64,000 bases of DNA from CALXOD01 sp964402715 (GTDB lineage Bacteria; Verrucomicrobiota; Lentisphaeria; Victivallales; Victivallaceae). Below are positions 44,823 through 54,275 of this stretch, in pieces. A program made the translations under genes and the position numbers. The notes beneath the pieces are model-generated. The model was given only the letters and a program-made list of their open reading frames with translations. It had not been told where the DNA came from and searched no databases. Every line of letters begins with the position of its first letter. Position 1 is the stretch's first letter. Location of the stretch: the NCBI GenBank assembly GCA_964402715.1, contig CAYODJ010000004.1:36341-100340 (forward strand), given 5' to 3'.

Positions 44823-46016
44823 GTGAAAATCACTCCGCGCGAACTGGATAAATATCTGAAAAAATCGCCCCGGCGTCCGCTGGAGCCGCTGGAGCCGCGG
44901 CCCGCGTTCCGCCGTCTCGTCGTCATTCCCGTCATGGACGAGCTGCGGGAGCTGCCGGGAACGCTGAACAGTCTGGACGCGGCTCTCAGGCGGCGCGCCT
45001 CCTCCGGCTCCGGAGTCGTTCTGGTGATCAACCACGCCCCGGACGCGCCGGAGGAGACGAAAGCGGCGGACCTGACCCTTCTGAAGCGGCTGCGCATGTC
45101 GGATCCGGCGACGCTGGGCGGCCTCGTTCCGGGGGAGACGCTCTTCTGGGCGGACGCCGCCTCGCCGGGAAACGAGATACTCGGCGGCGTGGGCGAAGCC
45201 AGGCGCATCGGTCTGGACGTCGCGCTGACTCTCATGGAGTCGGCCGCGTCGGAGGACTCCTTCCTGTTCAGCCTCGACGCCGACTCGCCGGTCGCGCCGG
45301 AGTATCTGCGGCGCGTCGAGGAGTGCTTCCGGGCGAATCCGTCCGCGGGAGCCGTCAGCGTCGCCTTCAGGCACCGCCCGGGGAAGACGGCGGACGAGGA
45401 GCGCGCCGTCCGCGCCTACGAGCGTTACATGGACGGCTATGTCGCACGGCTGAAGGCCGCCGGATCCCCCTACGCGTTCCACGCCGTCGGCTCCGCCTTC
45501 GCGGTGCGGGCGCCGGTCTACGTCGCCGCGGGCGGCATGCGGGTGCGGCGGGCGGCGGAGGACTTCTATTTTCTTCAGGCCGTCCGCAAAATCTCGGAAG
45601 TGGCGGAATGCCCGGAGCCGCTGGTGTTCCCGTCGGCGCGGACGTCCGGACGCGTTCCGTTCGGCACCGGGCCGGCGATCCGGAGGCAGCTGGAGGGTTC
45701 GCCGCTGCCGGAGTACGCCGACGCCGGCTTCGCCGAGCTGAAGACGCTGATGGAGACCGCCGACGACGGTTCGCTGCGGGATCCGGACAGGTTCGAAAGC
45801 ATGCTGACGGAGCCTGCCCGCCGCTTCCTGCGGCGGCGCGGCTTCTTCTCGGCGTGGCCGTCGGTGGTGCGCAACGTGTCCGGGCGCCGGGGCGCCGCCA
45901 GGGAGGCGTTCGACCGCTGGTTCGACGGACTGAAGACCCTGCAGTTCCTCAAGACGTTCACGGACGCGCCCGCCGGATGTCCCGGCGGCGCCGGAAATTT
46001 TTCAAAGAAACCGTGA
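44823..46016 (+). CDS. Family 2-like glycosyltransferase
   Basis: About 397 residues from a GTG at 44823, chosen because conserved sequence starts soon after (KITPRELDKYLKK); the open frame upstream is low-complexity. The segment RLVVIPVMDELRELPGTL followed by LFSLDADSPVAPEYL (DxD) is typical of GT-A enzymes. YAFHAVGSAFAVRAPVYVAAGG resembles the acceptor-site region. No membrane helices are visible, so the product is probably cytosolic. Donor and acceptor are unknown; LPS or exopolysaccharide assembly would suit the nearby rfaE2. Confidence 0.75.
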   Translation: MKITPRELDKYLKKSPRRPLEPLEPRPAFRRLVVIPVMDELRELPGTLNSLDAALRRRASSGSGVVLVINHAPDAPEETKAADLTLLKRLRMSDPATLGGLVPGETLFWADAASPGNEILGGVGEARRIGLDVALTLMESAASEDSFLFSLDADSPVAPEYLRRVEECFRANPSAGAVSVAFRHRPGKTADEERAVRAYERYMDGYVARLKAAGSPYAFHAVGSAFAVRAPVYVAAGGMRVRRAAEDFYFLQAVRKISEVAECPEPLVFPSARTSGRVPFGTGPAIRRQLEGSPLPEYADAGFAELKTLMETADDGSLRDPDRFESMLTEPARRFLRRRGFFSAWPSVVRNVSGRRGAAREAFDRWFDGLKTLQFLKTFTDAPAGCPGGAGNFSKKP

Positions 46017-46023
46017 AACCCGC

Positions 46024-46052
46024 TTCTAAAAGAAAGATCCGCTTTCTATATT
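46024..46052 (+). promoter_or_regulatory. Possible promoter of the lipoprotein gene
   Basis: -10 TATATT (46047-46052) with a weak -35 TTCTAA (46024-46029) at 17 bases, directly after the glycosyltransferase stop. Confidence 0.4.
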
Positions 46053-46125
46053 ATAGCGGTGGACGCGGAACGTCCCCGTCACGAAGGGAACCGGATCGAA
46101 TCGAAAACCATGGAGACATGAACTC

Positions 46126-47820
46126 ATGAAACGTTCACTGACGCTCGCGCTGGGCGCGGCCGCGGCGCTGCTGTGCGCACTGTGCGGCTGCCGCTCCGCG
46201 GAGTCCGATCCGTCGACGCGGCTCCGGGAGCAGGTCGCCTCGCGGCTCGACGCCGGCGGCAGCTGCTATCAGTATTCGGATCTGACCGCGACGCTGGACG
46301 CGTTCTACGCCTACGGCGATCGCGTGAGCCGCGCCGTCCTGCAGTCGGATCTTCCCGCGGAGCGCCGCGCCACGCTGACCGCCGTCTGGAACACATTCCT
46401 GCTGGGCGTCTCCCTGTCCGGCCTCGACGGCGGGGTCGCCGTCGGCTCCAGCTCCGTCCGGCTCGGACTGCCGCCGTCGTCGCCCGTCCGCCACCGCAAC
46501 GTCGTCTGCGCGGTCCGTTCCTCGGAAAATCAGCCGGGTCTGATCTGGAACCTGTTCGGAGACGGGAGAAGAGATCTGCGCGGAGCGCTGGAGACGGTGC
46601 CGGCGGACGCCCTCCTCGCGGCGGACTTCGAGTTCCGTCCGGAGCTGCTTCTCAAATTCGCCGAACACCTCGCGTCGAATTTCAGACAGGAGGGCCGCCC
46701 GGAGCCGCGGTTCCTGTCGGATCTGAAGGAGACGGTGCCGTCGCTGTCGGGAGTCTGGCGCATAATCGTCGCTCCGCCGGCGGACGGCGCGCGCGACGGC
46801 GCGCTGCCGTTCTCGTTCTCCCTCCGGCTGCCGGATCATGACGGCAGACTGTTCAAGCTGCTCACCGGCTCCCCCGCGCCGTCCGCTCCGGGCGCCGTGC
46901 TCCCGCTGGCGCGGTTCAAATCGCTGACCTCCTCGCCTCCGGCGGTCGCGGCGCAAGGGGACAGCGTCGTCATCTATTCCGACGGTCAGGCGGTACGCGC
47001 TCTCGGGGACGGGACGCCCCGCCTTTCGGAAACCGCCGGCTTCGCGTCGCTGACGTCCGGGCTGACGCTGGAGGGCTCCGGTTTCCTCTATTCCGCCGCC
47101 GGACTGGGGCGGACGCTGGATTTCCTCGTCCCCGGACAGCTCGGCGGCGTCCCGCTGCCGCTGGAGCTGCCAGAGCAGCTGTACGTCCTGCACGCCGAAC
47201 CGCTCGGAATCACGGCGGAGGGCAACTCCGAGTGGGATCTCAGCACGACCCAGCTGTGCCTGAAGCTGACGCCGGTGCTGATGCGGCTCGCGTCGAAGAC
47301 CGTGCTCCGCGTCGAAAACGCCGCCGCGACCGTGCGCGGTAACGCCGATTTTCAAAGCTGCGGCGACAACATGCGCCGGATCGGGCGGGCTCTCGCCGCC
47401 TACGCCCGCGCCCACGGCGGACGGTTCCCCGCCGGCGGCGCGGTCGAGGGCATGCGCGAACTGATCTCGGGAGGATATCTCCCCGCGGCCTCGGCCGTCT
47501 GTCCGGCGGCGCACGGGGACAGTCCCGCCCCGGACGCCGGATCGTTCGGTCCCGGCAACTGCTCCTATGTGTATTTCGGCGGCTCCTCGGACAAATCCGC
47601 GGCGAAACTTCCGCTGCTGACCGACTGGCCGCTCAACCACCGGAACAGATTTCACGTCCTGTTCGTCGACGGCGAGATCCGCTCCTACGCCCTGGAGAAT
47701 CTCAACAGCTGCCGCCGTCTGGTGAGTTTCCTTCACAGCCGGTTCAGATACGGCGAAGCCGACTTTCAAAGGCTCATGAACGCGGCGAAGGAGCTGGACG
47801 GCCGGTCCGGCCGGCCGTGA
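46126..47820 (+). CDS. Lipoprotein with a C-terminal H-X9-DG (pseudopilin-like) domain
   Basis: 564 residues. The signal peptide ends in the lipobox LCGC (about residues 19-22), so the protein is probably a lipoprotein. Residues about 30-400 are a large domain I do not recognise. From about residue 408 the sequence becomes pseudopilin-like: SCGDNMRRIGRALAAYARAHG and GRFPAGG, ending with HRNRFHVLFVDG, an exact H-X9-DG. The pilin helix that normally precedes this domain is absent and is replaced by the lipid anchor. Confidence 0.82.
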   Translation: MKRSLTLALGAAAALLCALCGCRSAESDPSTRLREQVASRLDAGGSCYQYSDLTATLDAFYAYGDRVSRAVLQSDLPAERRATLTAVWNTFLLGVSLSGLDGGVAVGSSSVRLGLPPSSPVRHRNVVCAVRSSENQPGLIWNLFGDGRRDLRGALETVPADALLAADFEFRPELLLKFAEHLASNFRQEGRPEPRFLSDLKETVPSLSGVWRIIVAPPADGARDGALPFSFSLRLPDHDGRLFKLLTGSPAPSAPGAVLPLARFKSLTSSPPAVAAQGDSVVIYSDGQAVRALGDGTPRLSETAGFASLTSGLTLEGSGFLYSAAGLGRTLDFLVPGQLGGVPLPLELPEQLYVLHAEPLGITAEGNSEWDLSTTQLCLKLTPVLMRLASKTVLRVENAAATVRGNADFQSCGDNMRRIGRALAAYARAHGGRFPAGGAVEGMRELISGGYLPAASAVCPAAHGDSPAPDAGSFGPGNCSYVYFGGSSDKSAAKLPLLTDWPLNHRNRFHVLFVDGEIRSYALENLNSCRRLVSFLHSRFRYGEADFQRLMNAAKELDGRSGRP

Positions 47821-47897
47821 CCGTCCTCCGCCGACGGCTCCGCCCCGCGCCGCCGCAACTTTCATGAATCCACGCGAATCAAAGAGCTTTCCCCGCC

Positions 47898-47930
47898 TTG
47901 CATCGCGGCTTCGGGCGATGCAAATTTATT
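47898..47930 (+). terminator. UUCG-capped hairpin after the lipoprotein gene
   Basis: TTGCATCGC (47898-47906) pairs perfectly with GCGATGCAA (47915-47923) around a loop containing TTCG, followed by ATTTATT. It is probably an intrinsic terminator with a modest U-tract. The same palindrome, 64 bases before the lyase ATG, could also be an operator. Confidence 0.55.
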
Positions 47931-47986
47931 CTGTGTGGGCGCTGCCCGGCGCGATCCCGCGCCCGTGACCTGAAAGGAAGGCTGAA

Positions 47987-50710
47987 ATGAAGATGATGAA
48001 GCTGTTCATGTTCGTCGTGCTCTCCGCGGCGGCCGCGGCCGCCGGCGCCGCGCCGGTTCAGATCGGACTGTCATGGACGTCCGTCGGCGCCTCCTCGGCG
48101 GAGCGGCATCCGGACAGGGTGCGGATGACCAGGCCGGAAGGACTCGGCGCGGACGCGGCGACGCTGGCCGACGGGGCGGCTCCGCTGCCGGCGACGGACG
48201 ACGTCAGAACCGCGGATCTGACGTTCGAGATCCAGGCGAAGCGTCCGGGAAGGTACCGGATCTGGGCCGCGACCGCCGTGGATTCCTACGGCAGAAGCCT
48301 GATTCCGAAATGGACTCGCACGTCCCGGGACTTCAGCGTCAGGATGTGGTTCGACCGCGGGCGGCCGATGCACTACTCCGTCTTCTCCCCGTGGCTGAAG
48401 GGCGACGAGAACAGGACGCTGATCGGAAGCTTCCACCTGACCGGGAAACCGCAGCGTCTGCACATGCAGCTGCCGCGAGGCGTCCTGCTGATGCGTCTGC
48501 TCGTCATCGCGTCCCCGCCGCCGCCGGTGCCCGAGGCGGCCGTCCGCTACCGGCCGGCGATCCGTCCCGACATGCCGCACCCGCGGCTCTGGGTGAACGC
48601 CCGGGTGCTGCCCCGGCTGCGCGAAAACCTGCGCAAGCCCGAACACAGCGGGCTGTATCGGACGCTGAAGGAGCGGGCGCTGCGGCCGTTCAGCTTCGCG
48701 CCGGAAAAGACCGGCACGGTGCTGCCGGACGCGGCGCTGGAGCAGGCGGCAGCGGAAAAGGCGTTCGTCTACCTCATGGAGGGGGATCGCGCCGCCGGAA
48801 CCGGAGCGGTGGATCTGATCACCCGCTACTTCGACAGGGTGGAATTCGGGAACATGCTGGACGTCACGCGTGAAATCGGATCCGCCATATACGCCGCGAG
48901 CCTGGTGTACGACTGGTGCTACGATCTTCTCGCGCCGGAGCAGCGCGGCGCGCTGCTCCGCCGCATGAAGACGCTGGCCTCGTCGATGGAGGTCGACTGG
49001 CCTCCGTTCCGCGAGCCGATCGTCAACGGCCACGGCAACGAGTGGCAGATGACCCGCGACCTGCTCGCCATGTCGATCGCCGTCTACGACGAGGATCCCG
49101 AACCGTACCGCTATCTGTCCTATCAGGTGCTGGAGGTGCTGCTGCCGATGCGGCGCTTCGAATACGCGTCCCCCCGGCACAACCAGGGGACCAACTACGG
49201 GTATCTGCGCTACGGGTGCGATCTGCACGCGGCGTGGCTGATGGAGCGCATGGCCGGCCGGCCGGTGTTCGACAGAAACATCTTCGGCGTCATCGACTTC
49301 TGGACGTACATGCGTCTGCCCGGCAAGGACATACTCCCCTGCGGCGACGGACGCATGGACGGCATCTACTGGAGCTACCCGCTGACCACCATGCTGGCGC
49401 AGGCCGGCAGCCGCTCGGCGCAGGTCAAGGGGGAGATGATCCGGCAGAAGAGTCTGGAGAAGTTCCCGATGATGGCGCTGCTCTTCAACGATCCCGATCT
49501 TCCCCCCGACGAAAGCTTCGACGGCATGCCTCTGACCCGCGAATTCGGACCGGTGCTCGGCGGCATGGTCGCGCGCACCGGATGGGACATGTCGACCGGG
49601 TCGGGGGACGTCGTCGCCGAAATCCGCGGCGGCGGATATAATTTCGGAAATCACCAGCACGCCGACGCCGGCGCCCTGCAGCTGTATTTCCGCGGACATC
49701 AGATTGTGGATCTCGGCCAGTACCGCTTCTACGGCACGCCGTACGACTTCGGATTCAACAAGCGGTCCGTCGCCCACAGCATGATGCTGATCCGCGACCC
49801 GGAGGAGCGTTTCGAGCGGAGCGCCGTCAACGACGGGGGGATAAGACTCAATCAGCGTCTGCCGCTGACGCCGCAGGACGCGGTGGAGAAACCGTATTTC
49901 CAGCACGGAAAGGTTCTGACGGCGTCGCACGGGCCGGACCGGATGAAGCCGGAATACAGTTTCTTCAGCGCGGATCTGACTTCGGCATACGCCCCGAAGA
50001 CGCGGCGCTACGTCCGCAGCTTCCTGTTCTGGAACCTCGGATCTGCGGAACGGCCGGCGACGATAATACTGCTCGACAGAGTGATCTCCGCCAAGGCGGA
50101 ATGGAGGAAGTACTGCCAGTTCAACACCGCCGGCGCTCCGACGGCGGAGGGGGACGGTTTCCGCATCTCCAACCGCAACGCCGGCGGCGAGGGGGTCGTG
50201 CATCTGCTTCCGGCGCTGCCGGAGGCGAAGAACCGCGCCGTGGAAATCCTGTCCGGAGCGGACGCGACGAACGTATTCGGCACGAAGCTCGCGCCGCCCA
50301 AGCCGCAGCACTGGACGTCGAACGGCAGCAGGATGATGATTTCCCCGAAACTGGCGGCCGAGGACAACCTGTTCGTCAACGTGCTGCAGATGACGGGGCC
50401 GGACGAGGCTCCGCTGCCGGTGCGCTCCTTCCGCGACGGCGACCGGCTGCTGGTGGTCGTCGGAGACCGCGCCGCGATCCTGAACGACTCGGGGGAGACG
50501 TTCCGCTCCGCGGTCGCATGGAAGCTGCCCCCGACCGGGGGAGGATTGTACCGTCTGACCGCGACCGGACTGGCGCCCGGACGGTGGCGGCTCGCCGCCG
50601 GGGGACGGCCGGAATCGATCGTCTCCGTGGAGGAGGGCGTGAACTGCGCCGTGTTCACCGTCCCCGCCGGAGAGGGGCGGCTGACGCCCGAACGGAACGC
50701 CGGACGATAG
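47987..50710 (+). CDS. Heparinase II/III-like polysaccharide lyase (copy 1)
   Basis: 907 residues with a signal peptide (first ~22, ending AGAAP). A beta-type N-terminal domain (about 25-185) is followed by an alpha/alpha-toroid (about 190-500) and a C-terminal beta-sandwich. NHQHADAG places His556 and His558. Asp575 and His597 (VAHSMML) continue the spacing of the zinc site in Pedobacter heparinase II, where the first two ligands are also 17 residues apart. VNGHGNEWQ and RHNQGTNYGY may hold further active-site residues. Such enzymes cleave uronate-containing glycans by beta-elimination. The substrate is not predictable; the closest copy is at 58720. Confidence 0.85.
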   Translation: MKMMKLFMFVVLSAAAAAAGAAPVQIGLSWTSVGASSAERHPDRVRMTRPEGLGADAATLADGAAPLPATDDVRTADLTFEIQAKRPGRYRIWAATAVDSYGRSLIPKWTRTSRDFSVRMWFDRGRPMHYSVFSPWLKGDENRTLIGSFHLTGKPQRLHMQLPRGVLLMRLLVIASPPPPVPEAAVRYRPAIRPDMPHPRLWVNARVLPRLRENLRKPEHSGLYRTLKERALRPFSFAPEKTGTVLPDAALEQAAAEKAFVYLMEGDRAAGTGAVDLITRYFDRVEFGNMLDVTREIGSAIYAASLVYDWCYDLLAPEQRGALLRRMKTLASSMEVDWPPFREPIVNGHGNEWQMTRDLLAMSIAVYDEDPEPYRYLSYQVLEVLLPMRRFEYASPRHNQGTNYGYLRYGCDLHAAWLMERMAGRPVFDRNIFGVIDFWTYMRLPGKDILPCGDGRMDGIYWSYPLTTMLAQAGSRSAQVKGEMIRQKSLEKFPMMALLFNDPDLPPDESFDGMPLTREFGPVLGGMVARTGWDMSTGSGDVVAEIRGGGYNFGNHQHADAGALQLYFRGHQIVDLGQYRFYGTPYDFGFNKRSVAHSMMLIRDPEERFERSAVNDGGIRLNQRLPLTPQDAVEKPYFQHGKVLTASHGPDRMKPEYSFFSADLTSAYAPKTRRYVRSFLFWNLGSAERPATIILLDRVISAKAEWRKYCQFNTAGAPTAEGDGFRISNRNAGGEGVVHLLPALPEAKNRAVEILSGADATNVFGTKLAPPKPQHWTSNGSRMMISPKLAAEDNLFVNVLQMTGPDEAPLPVRSFRDGDRLLVVVGDRAAILNDSGETFRSAVAWKLPPTGGGLYRLTATGLAPGRWRLAAGGRPESIVSVEEGVNCAVFTVPAGEGRLTPERNAGR

Positions 50711-50721
50711 GAGAGCCGGGC

Positions 50722-51756
50722 ATGCCGTATCTTCTGCCGCCACGTTCCCAGAAAGCGGCCGAGCTGATCAGGTTTCTGGAGAGCAAGATAGTCTCCGGCC
50801 AGTTCCACGAGGGGGAGCGGCTGCCGCCGCTGCGGCGGCTGATGAACGATTTTCATCTGAGCTACAGCAGCGTGCAGCGCGGCGTCGCCTACCTCTGCTC
50901 GAAAGGGCTGCTGACGAAATCCGGCAGGGACTTCCTGATAGGTTGCACCGACGGCGCGCGCCATCCGAAACTGTTCCGCCGGATCGCGGTGTACATACTC
51001 AGCAGCCGCATGAACCAGAGCGAGGGGCTCTATCTCTCCGCCCTGTACGGCATCCAGAAGGCCGCGCTGCAGGCCGGATATTCGGTGCTGGTGGAACCGA
51101 TCGAATCGGAGACCGGCATCGACTCCAGGTTCGACGGAGATGCCGTGCCGCTGTGCAGCGGGATCATTCTGCTGCTCGAGTTCGATTCGTTCGCGGAGCA
51201 GTATCCGGTCCGGCTGCCGACGGTGGGGGTGCAGGTGGTGAACGATTTCGGGAACGTCATGTCGCTGGTGGACATAGATCCCATCAACACCGCGGAACAG
51301 GCGGCGGCGTTCTTCCTGGACCGCGGCATGCGGCAGGCGCGGGTGTTCGCCAACACGCAGCCCGCCTACAAGTTCCGCGCGGAGACGTTTGCCCGGATCT
51401 GGCAGCGGAGGACCGGATGCGCGCCGGAGACGGTCATGCACGAGATCGATGAAACGGTCTACGACGTGGATTTCACCCGCAACTGCGGCAATTTCTTCAC
51501 TTCGGACAATCTGCTGCAGTTCTACTGCAGGCGCTACTCCGAGCGTTTCCCAGGCCGTTCGCTGCCGGCGGATCACTGCGTCCTCGGAGTGGACGGCAAA
51601 CGGTTCATAGTGCCCGGTTTCGACGTGTTCCCCACCGTCGCCGTGGACTGGCGGAAGATCGGGCGCATCGCCTTCGAGGAATGTTCGGCGCTGATCGAGC
51701 GCCCCGGACGGCAGCGCCGCCGCATCTGGATTCCCGGGACGCTCCGCCTCGACTGA
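50722..51756 (+). CDS. GntR/LacI hybrid transcriptional regulator
   Basis: 344 residues. The N-terminal ~70 residues are a GntR-type winged helix (LIRFLESKIVSGQFHEGERLPPLRRLM...SYSSVQRGVAYLCSKGLL). From about residue 90 the sequence is a LacI/periplasmic-binding-type sensor domain (VLVEPIESETG, VGVQVVNDFG). AGGAGAG precedes the ATG at 50722, 11 bases after the lyase stop, so the two form an operon. The most likely role is sensing a sugar released by the lyases and controlling this locus. Confidence 0.85.
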   Translation: MPYLLPPRSQKAAELIRFLESKIVSGQFHEGERLPPLRRLMNDFHLSYSSVQRGVAYLCSKGLLTKSGRDFLIGCTDGARHPKLFRRIAVYILSSRMNQSEGLYLSALYGIQKAALQAGYSVLVEPIESETGIDSRFDGDAVPLCSGIILLLEFDSFAEQYPVRLPTVGVQVVNDFGNVMSLVDIDPINTAEQAAAFFLDRGMRQARVFANTQPAYKFRAETFARIWQRRTGCAPETVMHEIDETVYDVDFTRNCGNFFTSDNLLQFYCRRYSERFPGRSLPADHCVLGVDGKRFIVPGFDVFPTVAVDWRKIGRIAFEECSALIERPGRQRRRIWIPGTLRLD

Positions 51757-51852
51757 GAGGAATCCGGCCGCAGTTCACGTGCGCGCCGGGGAGTCCCCCA
51801 GGCCCGCGCGGGAAAAGCCGTCCGGAACCGGACGGCCGCTGCGGGAGGGCAT

Positions 51853-51878
51853 AAAAAAACCCCGGAAAAGTTCCGGGG
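51853..51878 (-). terminator. Intrinsic terminator after the RRM gene
   Basis: On the minus strand CCCCGGAA, a CTT loop and TTCCGGGG are followed by seven T. It lies 31 bases after the RRM-protein stop and may also serve the convergent regulator gene. Confidence 0.88.
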
Positions 51879-51908
51879 CGGATTCCATCTCCGGCCGGGA
51901 CCGGAAAA

Positions 51909-52196
51909 TCACCAGCGGCCGCCGCCGTGGCCGGCGTTGCGGGGACGCTCCTCGCGGGGACGGGCCTCGTTGACGACCAATTTGCGTCCGCCGACTTCCT
52001 TGCCGTTCAGCTCGGCGATGGCACGGTTCGCCTCCTCGTCGTTCGGCATCTCGATGAAGCCGAACCCCTTGGACCTGCCGGTCTCGCGGTCGCTGACGAT
52101 GCGCGCCGCGCTGACCTCGCCGAAGGCGGCGAAGAGTTCCGACAGCTCGTTCCGATCCATGCTGTACGGCAGGTTTCCGACGTAGATATTCTTCAT
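51909..52196 (-). CDS. RRM-domain RNA-binding protein
   Basis: 95 residues with one RNA-recognition motif: RNP2 is IYVGNLPYS near the N-terminus and RNP1 is RSKGFGFIEM. The last ~20 residues are an Arg/Gly-rich tail. Small RRM proteins of this type occur in cyanobacteria and PVC bacteria and often respond to cold or stress. GGAAGAGGT precedes the ATG. It has its own terminator and a long upstream region. Confidence 0.93.
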   Translation of the reverse strand: MKNIYVGNLPYSMDRNELSELFAAFGEVSAARIVSDRETGRSKGFGFIEMPNDEEANRAIAELNGKEVGGRKLVVNEARPREERPRNAGHGGGRW

Positions 52197-52607
52197 ACCT
52201 CTTCCTTTCTGCGTTTCAGGCGCGGATCCGATCGACGCGCCGCCTGAAACATGTAGTTGATAAACTGCGTGCTCCCTGAAAATTCATTGTCAGTCCCGGA
52301 TATATAAAATCGCACCGTCAGCACCGAACAGTCAGGGATCACGCGTACGTTGAAAACAGTCGGAAATTGCGGCGAGATTTTAAAAAATGCGGCGCGTCCA
52401 GACCTGCGCCGCACCTTCAGCCTATGGTGAGAGAAACATCGACTTCATCATTCCAGAAAACACTTGAACTCACAGGAAAAACGGTTCACGGTAATATTTT
52501 ACAGATAAAAACGAAAAAGTCAATAGCAAAACGTCGTTCAAACGGCGAAACCGCCGGATTTTTTGAAAAAACGCCGCGGACGGCGGCGGTAGACGCGCCC
52601 CGCCGCC
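52197..52607. other. Intergenic region (411 bases)
   Basis: AT-rich stretch between the RRM gene and the permease gene. On the minus strand a TATATA-type -10 box lies near 52300, which would give the RRM mRNA a leader of about 100 bases, but no good -35 accompanies it. The permease terminator occupies 52566-52585. A plus-strand frame at 52367-52618 was not accepted. Confidence 0.5.
52566..52585 (-). terminator. Intrinsic terminator after the ABC permease
   Basis: On the minus strand CGCCG, a TCCG loop and CGGCG are followed by six T. It lies 23 bases after the permease stop and ends the ABC transporter operon. Confidence 0.72.
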
Positions 52608-54275
52608 CTACAGTCTGAAAATCGCGCCTATGCGCCTCCCCAGGACGGCGGACGCCGCGGCCAGCGCGGCGGCGAGGAACGCCATCGCCCAGACGCCGAA
52701 GGCGCAGGCGACGAACGGACCGGAACCGAGGATCTGCGACAGTTCGAAAATCGCCTTGGTGATCGGGTAGTATTCCGCCTTCTGCGCCAGAATCAGCGAA
52801 TCGGACACCTCCAGCATGGAGAAGCTGAACGACAGCAGTCCTCCCACCGCCAGGTTGGCGCATATCAGCGGCACGGTGATCCTGCGCAGGGTGCGCCACG
52901 CGCCGGCGCCGAGGTTGCGGGCGGCGTTCTCGAGATCCTCGGGAATCTGCTCCAGACCGGCGCTGACGGCCCGCACCACGTACGGCAGACGGCGTATGGC
53001 GTACGCGGCCGCGAGCAGGAAGACCGGGCTGTTTTCCGGATCGAACAGCACGCGCGCCCAGTCGTACCTGACGGACATGCCGAGATATCCGAAGGCGATG
53101 ACGATGCCCGGCACCGCCAGCGGCAGCATGGCGGTCAGGTCGATCAGCGCACCGAACCGGCTGCGCCATCTGACGGACGCGATCGCCGTGAACAGCCCCA
53201 CCAGCAGGGCGAACGCCGTGGCCAGCGCGGAATAGCGCAGGCTGTTGACGATGCTGGGAATCACGACCGGGCTGGACAGCGCGTTCCGGAAATGAAGCGC
53301 GGTGAAAGCGTGGGGCAGCAGCGTCCCGTACCAGTTCCGCGAAAACGCGGTGAGCAGCAGAGCCAGATGCGGCAGCCCGGCGACCAGCGTCACCGCCGCG
53401 AAAACCAGCGGCGGAAGCCAGCGCCGCCGGCCGGCGAGCCGGACGGCTCCGCCTCCGGTGACGCCCTTGACCGGCGCGGCTGCGGCCGCGCCGCCGAGCA
53501 GCAGCCGGCTGAGTCCGTAAAGGCACGCGGCGAAAAACAGCATGATCACCACCAGCGCGTACGGCATGGGATTGGTCTCCAGCTCGGTGATGCCGTTGAA
53601 GATCTGGACCGGGGCGACGCGGTTGTATCCGAACATCAGCGGCGTTCCCAGTTCGGTGAAGCTCCAGATGAGCACGATGCTGCACCCCGCCAGCAGCCCG
53701 GGCTTCATCAGCGGAAACGAGACGCGGCGGAAGCGGTACCAGCGGCCGGCCCCGAGACTGGCGGCGGCCTCGTCCAGCGCTGGATCGATGTTGCCGAGCG
53801 CGGTTATCAGATTCAGGTACAGCACGGGGTAGAGATGCAGGGCCTCCGTCGCGCAGACGGTCCAGAACCGTCCCGATCCTCCGAGAAAATCCAGCCGCGG
53901 AAGTCCGGCGGCGGTCAGGAGCGTGTTGACGACTCCGTAATGTCCGAGAATCTGCTGAAGCCCGAGGGCGCCGACGAACGGCGGCAGAATCATCGGCACC
54001 ATGATCGCCAGATGTGTGAGACTTTTGCCGGGGAAGTCATATCTGTCGTACAGCAGCGCCGGCGGCAGCGCGACGAGCAGAACCATCAGCGTGGTGACGA
54101 CCGCGATTCTGAGCGAGTTCAGCAGACCGTCCCTGTAGAGGAAGTTCGTGAAGACCTCCGCCAGCAGCTCGCGGTGCAGACCCTGCTCCACGACGGTGTA
54201 CACCGGCATCGCGAAGAACACGGCGAAGAACACGATCAGCAGACCGAGCACTGAAAACCTGACGGCGTTCCTCAC
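52608..54275 (-). CDS. ABC permease, two-domain Fe(III)/thiamine type
   Basis: 555 residues with about 12 membrane helices in two similar halves, as in FbpB/ThiP. Each half has an EAA-type loop facing the ATPase: DEAAASLGAGRWYRFRRV in the first and ENAARNLGAGAWRTLRRI in the second. The start is GTG at 54275, overlapping the stop of the binding-protein gene (GTGA). The architecture points to an importer of iron, thiamine, phosphonate or a similar small ligand. Confidence 0.88.
   Translation of the reverse strand: MRNAVRFSVLGLLIVFFAVFFAMPVYTVVEQGLHRELLAEVFTNFLYRDGLLNSLRIAVVTTLMVLLVALPPALLYDRYDFPGKSLTHLAIMVPMILPPFVGALGLQQILGHYGVVNTLLTAAGLPRLDFLGGSGRFWTVCATEALHLYPVLYLNLITALGNIDPALDEAAASLGAGRWYRFRRVSFPLMKPGLLAGCSIVLIWSFTELGTPLMFGYNRVAPVQIFNGITELETNPMPYALVVIMLFFAACLYGLSRLLLGGAAAAAPVKGVTGGGAVRLAGRRRWLPPLVFAAVTLVAGLPHLALLLTAFSRNWYGTLLPHAFTALHFRNALSSPVVIPSIVNSLRYSALATAFALLVGLFTAIASVRWRSRFGALIDLTAMLPLAVPGIVIAFGYLGMSVRYDWARVLFDPENSPVFLLAAAYAIRRLPYVVRAVSAGLEQIPEDLENAARNLGAGAWRTLRRITVPLICANLAVGGLLSFSFSMLEVSDSLILAQKAEYYPITKAIFELSQILGSGPFVACAFGVWAMAFLAAALAAASAVLGRRIGAIFRL

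Noticed and set aside
48071..50743. 890-codon open frame on the minus strand
   Set aside because: It mirrors the heparinase-like gene on the plus strand, has no ribosome-binding site and has Arg/His-rich low-complexity sequence.
52367..52618. 83-residue plus-strand frame in the gap before the permease
   Set aside because: No ribosome-binding site, no recognisable pattern, and it runs through the permease terminator and stop.
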